Shown: positions 27,046 through 36,395 of the stretch, piece after piece
How positions within the stretch are numbered: position 1 is the first letter of the stretch
Layout: each line of letters begins with the position of its first letter
Source: Brevibacillus laterosporus
GTDB taxonomy: Bacteria; Bacillota; Bacilli; Brevibacillales; Brevibacillaceae
Length of the DNA stretch: 64,000 nucleotides
Reading direction: 5' to 3'
Assembly (NCBI GenBank): GCA_007833815.1
Contig: CP033464.1
Coordinates: 1,034,501 to 1,098,500, forward strand
Made by a program: the position numbers and the translations under genes
Notes under the pieces: generated by a model
The model's input: only the letters and a program-made list of their open reading frames with translations
The model's database searches: none
What the model was told of the DNA's origin: nothing

Positions 27046-28455
27046 ATGCATGTTCGGTCGAAGCGAATGTTACTTGTCGATGCGGATCAGCAATGCATAA
27101 AGGAGCTAGCAGGGCAACTAGTAGAGAGTAACTATGTGAAAGTATGTGGAGTGATAGCAGATTATAAAGAGATATTCTACTCATTGCAGACAGAACAACC
27201 AGATATAGTATTGGTAGGAGCTTTTCAAGAAATGGAGCTTGGTTTATTATGCCATCAAATCCGATTTTACTTTCCTACTATTACTTGTTTGGTTGCCTGT
27301 GATTTACATGATATGCAATGGGAACCTTTTTTAAGAAATCTGGGTACATTCGTATTACAAAAGCCAGTTTCCTCTTCTATGATTGAGATGGTTGCTAAGC
27401 AAATTTCCTCTTCAGGATTATTACCCCCTATGAATTTTCAACGGATGAATACACCCAAGGAACATTTCACGCAAGCTTCTGAAAACACATCCCCCAATCT
27501 ATCGGTTCCTGGTTTGACCCAAGCACATCACCAACATCTCATTACTGTGTATGGACCAAAGGGAGGGGTAGGTAAAACATTTTTATCACGGGAATTAGCG
27601 ATCTATTACTCACTTCAGCCTTTAGAAGGAGAAAAGAATAAGGTGCTCGCCATTGATTTTAACTTGGATTTGGGTACATTTGCTACTTCACTAAATTTGC
27701 CTCGTACTCCGAATCTTTTTACGTGGGTTCAGGAAATACAAGAGAGATTAATTCAAGTAGTGCAGAGAGATGGACGAGATCCTGACTTCATTAGTCATGA
27801 GGAATGGCAGGAGTATGCGGCTTCAATGCCACTTCGTCCAGAAGAAATTGAACGTTATATCGTAGTACACCCTGAATCGGGTCTACATGTACTTACTTCA
27901 CCAAGAGACATACGGCAAAGTTTTGACATTAAGGATTATCATTTGTACGTCATTCTAGAGACGATCAAACAAAGCGTATACAATGTGGTTTTAATTGATA
28001 CGGCGCCAGATACTACGGACGCAACTATTCAAGCATTATTTTTTGCTGAACGAGTGGTGATGGTAGGGAGTCCAGTGGTAGATGCAATTGAAAATATTCA
28101 GCGTGTCTTAAAATTATTGCGTGAAGCTGAGTACCCAGAACAAAAAATTCAAATCTGCATGAATCGTTTGCAGAAGCGTGAGATGTTTTCATTAGAAGAA
28201 ATGAAAGCATATTTTCAACTACATCCAAGTAAGACATTACTAACAGTTCCTGATGATGATGAAGTGAAAAAATCGATTAATACAGGAATTCCACTCATGC
28301 TAACCTCGTCTAGGTCTCAAGCCAAACTTGCCATTGAAAAATTGGGACAAGTGCTTATTCCCCCTTCACAAAAAGAAGACCAACCTGATGATTACCCTAC
28401 ACAAAAAAGGAAAAAGACAAGTTTATTTAATTGGTTTGGCAAAGGGGGTCTATGA
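27046..28455 (+). CDS. cpaE: CpaE/TadZ-type localisation ATPase (cluster 1)
   Basis: A 469-residue protein. An atypical receiver-like domain (about 7-120) is followed by a MinD/ParA-type ATPase with an intact deviant Walker A PKGGVGKT at 171-178 and VLIDTAPDTTDATIQALF for Walker B. TadZ/CpaE proteins place the Tad apparatus in the cell. The start ATG 27046 comes directly after the cpaB stop with GAAGGAGGA upstream. Compare the degenerate versions in cluster 2, which lack the P-loop lysine. Confidence 0.85.
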   Translation: MHVRSKRMLLVDADQQCIKELAGQLVESNYVKVCGVIADYKEIFYSLQTEQPDIVLVGAFQEMELGLLCHQIRFYFPTITCLVACDLHDMQWEPFLRNLGTFVLQKPVSSSMIEMVAKQISSSGLLPPMNFQRMNTPKEHFTQASENTSPNLSVPGLTQAHHQHLITVYGPKGGVGKTFLSRELAIYYSLQPLEGEKNKVLAIDFNLDLGTFATSLNLPRTPNLFTWVQEIQERLIQVVQRDGRDPDFISHEEWQEYAASMPLRPEEIERYIVVHPESGLHVLTSPRDIRQSFDIKDYHLYVILETIKQSVYNVVLIDTAPDTTDATIQALFFAERVVMVGSPVVDAIENIQRVLKLLREAEYPEQKIQICMNRLQKREMFSLEEMKAYFQLHPSKTLLTVPDDDEVKKSINTGIPLMLTSSRSQAKLAIEKLGQVLIPPSQKEDQPDDYPTQKRKKTSLFNWFGKGGL

Positions 28456-29951
28456 TGAGTTTTTCGCGAAAAACGCTATTAGGAACAGAGGTACAAAAGC
28501 GATTAGGAATATCTGATTTAAAGCGTCAGGCTCATGATTTTTCAAACCTACATAGTAAGGTAGGCCATGTTGTTCAGGAGAGTACCAGTAAGTACGTAGA
28601 AAAGGAACGGTTTTTATCCCGAGAAGAGGAGACTCATGTAAAAGGACAAATTGTTGAGTCTTATGGAAAACGATTGTGGGAAGAGAAAGGTTCCCCTATC
28701 TTGATAGAGGAAGTGAGGGAGGATTTAAGACGATTGGTAGAACGGCAAGCACCACTGCCAACCCATCAGCTGGAAGTTGAGGTGCACCGGATTTTACACG
28801 AATTAATTGGGTGGGGACATCTGGATGAGTTACTTGAAGATCAAGACATTACAGAGGTGATTGTACAAAAATTTAGTGATGTAGTAGTAGAGCGCAAAAG
28901 TATAGGAAGACTGGAACGTTTGCCTGAGAAATATTTCTTTGATGAGGAGCAGTTGTTGCGCTTAATAGAGCAAATCGCAGCTACTATGGGTCGGGAATTT
29001 AATGAATCCAAAGCTGAATTACATACACAACTTCCCGATGGGTCAAGGCTTACGGCTACCCATCGCTCTATTTCACCAGATGGACATATGCTTACTATTC
29101 GAAAGCACCGTGATCTTCTATCTCAAAAAGATTATTTGCAGTATGGTTCAATCTGTAAACCTATGCTGTCTTTTTTGGAGTATGCCGTGGGAATAGCAAG
29201 GGCTTCTGGAATGGTGAGTGGGGGTACCGGCTCAGGAAAGACTCACCTTCTTAATCTTATTTCCCAATTTATCTCTCCACATATTAGTGTTATTACAATT
29301 GAAGATGTCTTGGAATTAAAGTTACAGCATCCTTTTGTTCGTCGATTTTTAACAAAGCCAGCTAATCATGAGGGAAAAGGAGGTTTTTCCATACGTGATT
29401 GTGTCAGGCTTTCTTTGCGCAAACGCCCAGATGTCATCATTGTAGGAGAGACTCGTGGAGGAGAGATTATCGACATCGTTTGGGCGATGAATACAGACCA
29501 CCCAGGTAGCTGGAGCACCGCTCATGCTAATTCTCCACGGGCTTTGATTGATTCTACTTTACCCATTTTGTTTGGGAAGGCAGAAGAATCCTATAGCTCC
29601 CTAGAAAGAAATTTGATGGTTGGTTCGGCTCTTGATCTGATCGTGCAAGTTAAACGTTTTGAAGAAGATGGTAGCAGGAAGGTTGTCTCCATTACAGAGG
29701 TCATAGGAACTGGAGAATCAGATGAAGATAAAATTAGAAGCATGTTGTCGGTCAAGCAGGTGATACCTAATCGAGTATATCTTCAGGATATTTACGTCTA
29801 TGAACCACTAGGAGTGAAAGAAGGTAAGGTTGTCGGTCAATATAGATGGACAGGACATAGACCAGAAAGCTTGATAAGGCGTTGGAAAGCGAAAGGAATA
29901 AGAGAAGAGGAGATAAATGAGATGTTCTTTACGGAGCCCATTAAAGTGTAA
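28452..29951 (+). CDS. cpaF: TadA/CpaF pilus secretion ATPase (cluster 1)
   Basis: A 499-residue type II/IV secretion ATPase of the CpaF group. Walker A is GGTGSGKTHL at about 255-264. The Asp box, VIIVGETRGGE Walker B and the His box GSWSTAHANSPRA follow. It powers polymerisation of Flp pilins. The start ATG 28452 overlaps the cpaE stop (ATGA). A histidine follows the Walker A threonine where many homologues have a second threonine, a tolerated change. Confidence 0.92.
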   Translation: MMSFSRKTLLGTEVQKRLGISDLKRQAHDFSNLHSKVGHVVQESTSKYVEKERFLSREEETHVKGQIVESYGKRLWEEKGSPILIEEVREDLRRLVERQAPLPTHQLEVEVHRILHELIGWGHLDELLEDQDITEVIVQKFSDVVVERKSIGRLERLPEKYFFDEEQLLRLIEQIAATMGREFNESKAELHTQLPDGSRLTATHRSISPDGHMLTIRKHRDLLSQKDYLQYGSICKPMLSFLEYAVGIARASGMVSGGTGSGKTHLLNLISQFISPHISVITIEDVLELKLQHPFVRRFLTKPANHEGKGGFSIRDCVRLSLRKRPDVIIVGETRGGEIIDIVWAMNTDHPGSWSTAHANSPRALIDSTLPILFGKAEESYSSLERNLMVGSALDLIVQVKRFEEDGSRKVVSITEVIGTGESDEDKIRSMLSVKQVIPNRVYLQDIYVYEPLGVKEGKVVGQYRWTGHRPESLIRRWKAKGIREEEINEMFFTEPIKV

Positions 29952-29968
29952 CAAAGGAGGAGGGGGCA

Positions 29969-30880
29969 ATGTTAAATGAGTGGATGGCTCGTTGTGTAGC
30001 TTTACTCTCAGGTGGGCTCCTGTTGAGAATAATGCTACCTGCCGACTTTTTGAGTCTAAAAACTGAAAATAGATCAACTCATATGATTATTACAGAAATG
30101 CATCAAAATCGAAAACATTGGAAAATCCGTATGGAAGAGAGACTGAAACAAGCGCGTTTAGACATCGGTATTAGAAGATATGTATTCTATTGCTTTATTA
30201 CGGGCTTATCTTTTTATGTACTAAGTTTATATGTTTTAGATTCTTGGTGGCTTTCTTTACCTTTTTGGTTTTTTGGGTTTTTAGTTGTACATCGTTGGTT
30301 GGCAGTTTGGCGAAATAAAAAAAGAGAGCGTTTTGAAGAAGGGAATCAGAAGGCACTTCGAATTATTGCTAGCTCCATGCGTACGAATCCTTCCTATATT
30401 CATGCTTTTGAACAAGTGGCTACCAGCAGATTAATTGACAAAAGTATTGCACAGGAATATGAAATGGTTGTCGAAAAGTTACGTGGTCAAATTGTATTAG
30501 AGGATGCAATGAAATGGTTGTATATAAAAACTGGGTCAACAGATATTGAATATGTAGCGACGATTATACAGGTACAACGAGAATTAGGTGGCGATATGGC
30601 TCAAACACTAGATATTGCTGTTTCCTCTGTAATTCGTAGAAAACAATCGAAAAGAAGACAGGTATCAGCTTTGTCTCAAGTTTTAGCTCAAGTCAATTTG
30701 CTAAGTGCGATGCCTTTCTTCTTTGTTGGAATCTTATATGTGAATAATCCTAATCACTTTACACCATTAACGGAGAGCCTGAGTGGTCGCTTTGCAACGC
30801 TGGCGTGCTTTTTATTAATCATTGCTGGGGGAGAATTTATTCGTTATCTAGCCATGTCAGTAGGAAGACAAGAAGGGTAA
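29969..30880 (+). CDS. tadB: TadB-type inner-membrane platform protein (cluster 1)
   Basis: A 303-residue type II secretion F-domain protein with membrane helices near the N-terminus (about 70-105) and two at the C-terminus. The central cytoplasmic part contains ALRIIASSMRTNPSYIHAFEQV and VQRELGGDMAQTLDIA, typical of TadB. With TadC it forms the platform rotated by TadA. The start ATG 29969 follows AAAGGAGGAGGGGG. Confidence 0.88.
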   Translation: MLNEWMARCVALLSGGLLLRIMLPADFLSLKTENRSTHMIITEMHQNRKHWKIRMEERLKQARLDIGIRRYVFYCFITGLSFYVLSLYVLDSWWLSLPFWFFGFLVVHRWLAVWRNKKRERFEEGNQKALRIIASSMRTNPSYIHAFEQVATSRLIDKSIAQEYEMVVEKLRGQIVLEDAMKWLYIKTGSTDIEYVATIIQVQRELGGDMAQTLDIAVSSVIRRKQSKRRQVSALSQVLAQVNLLSAMPFFFVGILYVNNPNHFTPLTESLSGRFATLACFLLIIAGGEFIRYLAMSVGRQEG

Positions 30881-30897
30881 GGGAGAGGAGGGAGACG

Positions 30898-31803
30898 ATG
30901 GCCCTTTTAGCAAGTATATGGATGGGGATTGTGTTAATCATGATAGCCTTTCCTTTTTTATATGTAGTTGATTTGGGTGAAAAAAAGAATTTATCTACTA
31001 GAATTATTTTAGAAAAACAGAGAGAGAAGAATGGGATAAGCTTGTTTTCGAGCGGCCAACATATCATATATTGGGTGACGGAACCTGCACGTATGGAAGC
31101 TTTGGCAAAGAGATTGGGATTTGATTTGTTACGTATGGAAAGGCAGCTTCATCGCTTGCGTTGGAAGACAAAAGTAGAGGAATGGTTCGTCTTAAAAGCG
31201 ATGGGGGCCTTATTTTTGGGAGGGGCAGTGATACTTCTAGGCTGTCAGTATCTGCGAGATGGGGAGATAGATATTTTTCATAAAATCGGGCTAATCACCT
31301 CCCTTTTGTTATATTTTTCTCCTAACCTTATTATCAACTGGTATGACAAACGTGCGAAAAAGGAGATGGAAACACAAATCCCTATTTTTTTTAGTATTGT
31401 GTTAGCTCTTGTCGAAGCAGGTATGCCTGTGCATTCGGCAATGAATAAGGCTGCAAGCAGGTACCCCAAACGACTTGGACAAGAAATTGCTTGTTTAGAA
31501 GTTGAGCAAAAGCGTTATGGAAATTGGCGAAAGGCCTTGGAGGAGTTAGCTCTACGTTGGGATTTGGACTCTTTTTTATCAATTGTGACAGACATACAAG
31601 AGGCGCTGACCAAAGGAACTAGCATTGCCCATTTATTGCGTATGCATATTGAAGAACAATTGCGAAAAGAAGAGGACCAGATGACAGATGAAGTAAATCG
31701 AATGAGTGTCAGATTGCTACCCCTAGTAATTCTGCTTATGGGGGTCCCCCTGATGTTTCTGGTATTAGGACCATCTTTTATAGGCATACAAAATCAGCTG
31801 TAA
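30898..31803 (+). CDS. tadC: TadC-type inner-membrane platform protein (cluster 1)
   Basis: A 301-residue F-domain protein. It has an N-terminal helix (about 5-24), two middle helices (about 98-145) and a C-terminal helix; IFFSIVLALVEAGMPVHSAM and IQEALTKGTSIAHLLRMH are typical. The start ATG 30898 follows GAGAGGAGGGAG; the longer frame from 30805 overlaps tadB without a ribosome binding site. The pilin gene follows. Confidence 0.88.
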   Translation: MALLASIWMGIVLIMIAFPFLYVVDLGEKKNLSTRIILEKQREKNGISLFSSGQHIIYWVTEPARMEALAKRLGFDLLRMERQLHRLRWKTKVEEWFVLKAMGALFLGGAVILLGCQYLRDGEIDIFHKIGLITSLLLYFSPNLIINWYDKRAKKEMETQIPIFFSIVLALVEAGMPVHSAMNKAASRYPKRLGQEIACLEVEQKRYGNWRKALEELALRWDLDSFLSIVTDIQEALTKGTSIAHLLRMHIEEQLRKEEDQMTDEVNRMSVRLLPLVILLMGVPLMFLVLGPSFIGIQNQL

Positions 31804-31884
31804 AAAAATTCCTTATTCAAAAATATATTTGCGGGGGCTCTCTATCTTTTGTGAAAGTAAAAGTATGAGAAGGGGGCTGGAAAT

Positions 31885-32061
31885 ATGAATGATATAGTGC
31901 ATTATGCTAAGCGTTTTTGGAAAGAAGAAGATGCTGTAACAATCGTAGAGATGGTCATCATTGTAGCGGTAATTTTAATATTCCTCATCCCTACCCTGGT
32001 AGAACTACGTACAACAGAAGACCAGAAATTAAAAGAATTGCAAGAGAAAATAAGTAAATGA
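31885..32061 (+). CDS. flp: Flp-type pilin-like small protein (cluster 1)
   Basis: A 58-residue ORF starting ATG 31885 behind GAAGGGGGCTGG. A basic and acidic leader (YAKRFWKEEDAVTI) is followed by VEMVIIVAVILIFLIPTLVE and a charged tail. This matches Flp pilins: a short leader, a glutamate five residues into the mature part and one hydrophobic helix. The usual Gly at -1 of the cleavage site is not obvious (EDAVTIVEM), so processing may be atypical. It overlaps the prepilin peptidase start by four bases (ATGA), which supports the assignment. Confidence 0.72.
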   Translation: MNDIVHYAKRFWKEEDAVTIVEMVIIVAVILIFLIPTLVELRTTEDQKLKELQEKISK

Positions 32062-32540
32062 GCTTAGTACTTATTCCAGTATTGGCTACAGCTGCTTATT
32101 ATGATGGGCGGTACCGGAGAGTCCCTAATTGGCTTGTTGGTGTAACATTATGTATAGCCGGTCTACTAAGAGGAGCGATTGGAGAAATAGGGCAGATGAT
32201 AGTAGGTGTAGGGACGGGATTTTTACTAACACTGTTACCTGTACTAGTAAAGGGTATGGGAATGGGCGATCAAAAATTGCTCATGCTGGTAGGTAGCTAT
32301 ACATCTCCATCTACTACTTATTGGATTTTTTGTTGTTCACTAGTGGTAAGTATTTGCTTTCTATTGGTTTATCCCTCACGTATTAGCTTGACCTATCATC
32401 ATTTGAAGAGCAGTGCAGGTGTGTGGCTTGCTCATGGTGATTTATGGTTACCAGAGGTAGGAAAATCAGCGTTACCTTTGCCATACGCTATCAGTCTCTT
32501 ATTAGCATACATTATCTATTTAGTGAAAACCTATGTTTGA
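32058..32540 (+). CDS. tadV: Prepilin peptidase, TadV/CpaA-like (cluster 1)
   Basis: A 160-residue A24 aspartic peptidase. The two catalytic aspartates are seen in AAYYDGRYRRVPNW (Asp 16) and in KGMGMGDQKLL. About six membrane helices are present. It would cleave the Flp leader of the preceding 58-residue protein. Start ATG 32058 overlaps the pilin stop. It lacks the N-terminal methylase part of PilD, as is normal for TadV. Confidence 0.88.
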   Translation: MSLVLIPVLATAAYYDGRYRRVPNWLVGVTLCIAGLLRGAIGEIGQMIVGVGTGFLLTLLPVLVKGMGMGDQKLLMLVGSYTSPSTTYWIFCCSLVVSICFLLVYPSRISLTYHHLKSSAGVWLAHGDLWLPEVGKSALPLPYAISLLLAYIIYLVKTYV

Positions 32541-32949
32541 TAGACATAGATGGTTTGTATATGTAAGAAATCAGCGAGGTAGTCAAATTATAGAGTATGT
32601 TTTGGTTTTTCCTCTTCTCTGGTTTTTATTTATTTATGGGTGTGATCAATTTAGTATTATGTATCAAAAACAAAAGGCTTTAGCTGCATCATATGAGGCG
32701 GGGAGATTTGCTTGTGTGCAACCTAATTATGGTCTAGCTACCTATATGGCAAAAAGGTATGCCGAAAAGGAGTTAGAGCAGGCTCTTTATTTCGAACATA
32801 AGCAGATTGAACTGATAGTAAGAGGTGGCTGGTTACAAGGAAATCATGTGGAAGCAAGGGTAAGTCTTACATTCCCTCTTCTAGGATCGGGAAAGTCCTA
32901 TACGGTAGAAGAATCTTATTCGATGATGATTGAAAATGCAAGAAATTGA
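32533..32949 (+). CDS. tadE: TadE-like pseudopilin (cluster 1)
   Basis: A 138-residue protein. A short basic leader precedes NQRGSQIIEYVLVFPLLWFLF, the TadE-like motif with Gly, then Glu five residues after cleavage and a single helix (about 18-38). The rest is extracytoplasmic. Such pseudopilins are cleaved by TadV and help pilus assembly. The start ATG 32533 lies 8 bases inside the peptidase gene. Confidence 0.8.
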   Translation: MFDRHRWFVYVRNQRGSQIIEYVLVFPLLWFLFIYGCDQFSIMYQKQKALAASYEAGRFACVQPNYGLATYMAKRYAEKELEQALYFEHKQIELIVRGGWLQGNHVEARVSLTFPLLGSGKSYTVEESYSMMIENARN

Positions 32950-32961
32950 GGCTGATGCATA

Positions 32962-33468
32962 ATGACTAATGTCTCCTTGAAAAGAATCATAGTAGAAGAG
33001 CGAGGAAGTATTTTGCTTACCTCGCTCTTTTTTCTTATCTGCCTTTGTTTATTGTTATCTATGGTGTTGTTGATGCAACAAGCTGATCTGACACAAATGA
33101 GAATACAACAAACGGCGGATGTTATCGTCAAGGGAGCACGAACAGCTGGGCAATGGACCAAGGTCGATCCAGAAACAAAAGAGGTGCGTGTTTCATTAAT
33201 AGCTACAACGGAAGAGGCTAGAAGAAAAAAAGCGAATATTATTCGAGGAGCAAGAGAAGAAGCAGAAATTCTCTATCGTTTAAATAAAACAGGGCTGAAT
33301 CAGACAGCTAGGGATATTAATATAACGCATCAAAAGGGAGAGAAACCTTCTTTATACACACAAGGAATATACTATGTAGCAATTGAGATGAAAAAGAAAA
33401 TATACATGATATTTGAGGAACGTGAATTTCGTTTTCGAAGAACGTCTCAGGCTGAAATAAAAAAATAG
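32962..33468 (+). CDS. TadE/TadG-like pilus-associated protein (cluster 1)
   Basis: A 168-residue protein with an N-terminal VEERGSILLTSLFFLICL helix of the TadE/TadG type, then QQTADVIVKGARTAGQW as in TadG-like extracellular parts. It is the last clearly Tad-related gene of cluster 1. The assignment to TadF or TadG is not firm. The start ATG 32962 has GAGGCTGATG upstream, 12 bases after the tadE stop. Confidence 0.65.
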   Translation: MTNVSLKRIIVEERGSILLTSLFFLICLCLLLSMVLLMQQADLTQMRIQQTADVIVKGARTAGQWTKVDPETKEVRVSLIATTEEARRKKANIIRGAREEAEILYRLNKTGLNQTARDINITHQKGEKPSLYTQGIYYVAIEMKKKIYMIFEEREFRFRRTSQAEIKK

Positions 33469-33566
33469 AATAATTTGATAAAAATAGAACATTTTTGATA
33501 TTTTTGTCCTAATTTTGCGTGGTAATTTTAGGTAAATCCCGATTCGGAAGTAAGGAGTGTATCGGC

Positions 33567-34211
33567 ATGCCTTCTTTAATTATCACGAAATATAAAAAAA
33601 TTTTGGAAGGAACACAAAAACGTTTTTCTCCCTATGAGTTTGAAGATAACCAGTTTAGAAAGAAAAAAATTCAACTAATCATACGATATGCAGTGGAGGA
33701 AGTAAAGAAGTGGACACCTGAGCAAGCCAAAAATCAACTCTCTTTACATGATATTAAAAAGTTAAAACTACATTTAATTATTGAATTCATTCAGCCTCCA
33801 ATCGAAGCAAAAACAACAGATGTGTACTATATTATCGACTATGCTTATCCCTATTTGCCGAAATTATCAGAGAAACAAAAGGCAATTTGGGTGTACCAAG
33901 AGGTTTTGAATGGTAGTCGTCGACATTTCCCGATGCATTATTTTCAGAGTGTATTAGGAGAAGAGCGGTCTAAAGTCTGTTTTGTCTACATGTGTGAAGA
34001 GCTTATAAAGATTACGAGTATCCTTGAACTTCCGAGAATTTTTGGGAAGACAGAACGAGCTTACCAGATTCTACGTACATACAGGTTGAAAATCCTAGTA
34101 GACACTTTGTATTTTTCTCCTTTTGATTTAATTACTGAGATATACCCGGAATTAGCTGAGCCGAGGTTATGGGACGAGGAGGGCATTTTTCCAAAACAAA
34201 AGCATTTTTAA
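33567..34211 (+). CDS. Uncharacterised protein (214 aa)
   Basis: A 214-residue soluble protein rich in basic and aromatic residues, without signal peptide or membrane helix. It begins MPSLIITKYKKILEG and contains KKWTPEQAKNQLSLHDIKKLK. The latter looks like a small helical domain. No family was recognised with confidence. The start ATG 33567 follows TAAGGAGTG; the longer frame from 33519 is rejected. It lies between the two Tad clusters and may be part of neither. Confidence 0.65.
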   Translation: MPSLIITKYKKILEGTQKRFSPYEFEDNQFRKKKIQLIIRYAVEEVKKWTPEQAKNQLSLHDIKKLKLHLIIEFIQPPIEAKTTDVYYIIDYAYPYLPKLSEKQKAIWVYQEVLNGSRRHFPMHYFQSVLGEERSKVCFVYMCEELIKITSILELPRIFGKTERAYQILRTYRLKILVDTLYFSPFDLITEIYPELAEPRLWDEEGIFPKQKHF

Positions 34212-34317
34212 GAAATATTTGCGAATAACCTCTGTCTTTTTATACCGTAAAGATAGTTTCATGAGCTTATAAGCGTATGAAACGGCCGTTAATCTGTTGG
34301 TGAGAAGGAGGGTTGCT

Positions 34318-34596
34318 ATGGCAACGGTAATTGCTCACACGACGCATGCTTTGACAGTGGACATGCTGATTGGTCATCAAGTCCGTTATCAGAAGCACAG
34401 ACCGGGCACATACCTTTCAGTGGAGGGAATGCCAAAAGGGACCTTTCCAATTGAGTCAGTACATCAATTTGGAAAGTACATGGTTGTCAATGACGGGTCA
34501 ATCATGATGGAGGGTGCTCCAACCGTCATAATTCGCAATGGAAGAATCGCCTTTCTATTGCCAACGGGAGAAGAACTGTATCTTTTGATTCAGTAA
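34318..34596 (+). CDS. Uncharacterised small protein (92 aa)
   Basis: A 92-residue soluble protein, mostly beta in character (for example LTVDMLIGHQVRYQ and TVIIRNGRIAFLLPTG). No motif was recognised. The start ATG 34318 has GAAGGAGGG eight bases upstream. A long hairpin follows its stop, so it is probably a separate transcription unit between the two Tad clusters. Confidence 0.6.
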   Translation: MATVIAHTTHALTVDMLIGHQVRYQKHRPGTYLSVEGMPKGTFPIESVHQFGKYMVVNDGSIMMEGAPTVIIRNGRIAFLLPTGEELYLLIQ

Positions 34597-34601
34597 TTTT
34601 C

Positions 34602-34640
34602 CTACTACCGCCTCTTGCAATTTCAGTAAGAGGTGGTAGT
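34602..34640 (+). terminator. Long hairpin, probable terminator
   Basis: ACTACC at 34604-34609 and CCTCTT at 34611-34616 pair with AAGAGG at 34628-34633 and GGTAGT at 34635-34640, with one mismatch in the stem. The T tract after it is short and broken, so termination may be incomplete. Confidence 0.55.
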
Positions 34641-34726
34641 AATTGCTTAGTTTATGTTGACGTGTCTCTTATAATCATACAAAATATAGCCAAAATATTT
34701 TAACTATTATAGGAGGGTTAATAACT

Positions 34727-35521
34727 ATGTTAGCAAGTGATTCGTTAGAACTAGTCGAACGTTGTTATGAGCAAATCTGCAGTTTACTGGAGAAGGAAGA
34801 ACTAAAGAGTAAATTTATTGATTATGTGTTTGCTGATTACCAAGAAGAGGTGGTGGCGGAGCATGATTCAGACTTTTTTTATCAGCATTTGCAAAAATTA
34901 CAATTAGTTCATTGTCGAAAGGATTTTGACCAAGCTGTGGAGGATTGGTATGAGAGAAAATGGACTAGCAGTAATAGAAGTTCAGGTTTTCATTCCGTTT
35001 TATTTTCAATTGTACGTAGAACGATAGGAATGTATGAGGTTAGAAATAAACAGGAATTAATCAAATATGTAACCCAGGTACTTACTAACTCAAACGAGTA
35101 TATGAAAAAATGGCAATCCAAAGGGAATCGAACCAAAGTGATGTATTTTCACTATTTAGATAAACTGGGTATTCGGAATTTTAAAGATATTGAGGCGTTA
35201 GTTGAGTCATGGCTCCTTGAAAATCCTCTTGCTTTTGATGAATATCAACAAGCGTATTATCAAAGACCAATTAGAAGGGGCAGGCCCAATAACGTACAAC
35301 TAAGTAGGCTCATTGACCAGATTGAGCGAATGAAGCCAGTATTAAATAGAACAGAAAGAGAACGTATTCGTAAAATTTTTTATTACTATCGTAATCAACT
35401 TGAAATTGATGATATGGTATCAAAATTCCTTAATTATGTAGAAGCAAAAGATCGAAAAGACCAGAATGAAGAAGATGATAATGATTCATTAGAGGAAGTC
35501 TTCTCAAGAGAGATTCAATGA
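34727..35521 (+). CDS. Uncharacterised protein, first gene of Tad-like cluster 2
   Basis: A 264-residue soluble protein with an acidic C-terminus (NEEDDNDSLEE). Several helical, charged segments are present and no motif was recognised. The start ATG 34727 follows TATAGGAGGG. Its stop overlaps the next start (ATGA), so it is the first member of the second pilus-type operon. A role in regulation or assembly of that machine is only a guess from position. Confidence 0.65.
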   Translation: MLASDSLELVERCYEQICSLLEKEELKSKFIDYVFADYQEEVVAEHDSDFFYQHLQKLQLVHCRKDFDQAVEDWYERKWTSSNRSSGFHSVLFSIVRRTIGMYEVRNKQELIKYVTQVLTNSNEYMKKWQSKGNRTKVMYFHYLDKLGIRNFKDIEALVESWLLENPLAFDEYQQAYYQRPIRRGRPNNVQLSRLIDQIERMKPVLNRTERERIRKIFYYYRNQLEIDDMVSKFLNYVEAKDRKDQNEEDDNDSLEEVFSREIQ

Positions 35522-36384
35522 ATAGTGATGCACAACAATTTCTCAAAATATTTAGAGATTTAGAGAAAAAAGAGTTTACTCGTAGTCAAACTGAAGAAAA
35601 ACAATGGTTTCAGCTTAAACAAAAATTAGTACAGTCTCCTTTGTTAGATGAGGTAGAAGTAACGTCAAAAGTGATTGCTATTATTAGTTTATATCCTTCA
35701 GCAGGCTCTAGTTTTATTGCAGGTAATTATGCTTGGTTAGCTAGCCAAAATCGTAAAACTACTTTATGCGAACATCCCCTTAGACCTTCTTACTATTACA
35801 CTGCACTAGACATGGAGGCAAAGAAGTGTTTCTCTCAAAACACCCCCACCAAGAATAGATCATCTAATCAGGCAACACACTTAGAAAATGGGAAATTACT
35901 TATCCCTGTAGATACTTCGATAGAAAGAAAAACAGAAAAAATAGAGATGGATATGCTATCTAATTTATTTACTCTTCAAAAGCAGAGCAGTTTACTTCTA
36001 GTAGATTTATCTTCCTTTTGGAGAGAAGAAGGTATTGAACTTCTGATGCAGTGGGCTGACGAGGTTTGGATTATTCTTGATACAAATATCTCGCGTTTAG
36101 CACAACTTATATGTACAGAGGAACCACCTGTGTTTTGGCATGATATTTCTCAAAAATGCAAATATATATTGAATCGCTGGAACGATACGATGAATAAATA
36201 TGCCCTACATAAGCAAATAGAGGCAACATTATCACTTTGGAACAAAAATGGTAAACCCAGCAAAATCAATTGTTTTATATCCAAAATGTGTGACGATAAA
36301 GTGATTCAAGCACAGTTACAGGGAAGATTTTTTTGTGAGCTGTTTAGGGAGCAAGGTGATTTGTTTGAGCCTTTATATAACTAA
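35518..36384 (+). CDS. Degenerate MinD/ParA-like protein (cluster 2)
   Basis: A 288-residue protein with the strand-loop-helix order of a MinD/ParA ATPase. In SKVIAIISLYPSAGSSFIAG the P-loop region keeps Gly-Ser but lacks both the signature and the catalytic lysines. A later SSLLLVDLSSFW takes the place of Walker B. It is thus probably unable to hydrolyse ATP in the usual way. It lies before a second CpaB-like gene, where a TadZ-like protein is expected. The assignment is from pattern and context. Confidence 0.5.
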   Translation: MNSDAQQFLKIFRDLEKKEFTRSQTEEKQWFQLKQKLVQSPLLDEVEVTSKVIAIISLYPSAGSSFIAGNYAWLASQNRKTTLCEHPLRPSYYYTALDMEAKKCFSQNTPTKNRSSNQATHLENGKLLIPVDTSIERKTEKIEMDMLSNLFTLQKQSSLLLVDLSSFWREEGIELLMQWADEVWIILDTNISRLAQLICTEEPPVFWHDISQKCKYILNRWNDTMNKYALHKQIEATLSLWNKNGKPSKINCFISKMCDDKVIQAQLQGRFFCELFREQGDLFEPLYN

Positions 36385-36395
36385 GGAGTAAGTGT

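Noticed and set aside
32962..35521. Assigning the 214-aa, 92-aa and 264-aa proteins between the Tad clusters to named families
   Set aside because: I could not recall a convincing match, so they are listed as uncharacterised.
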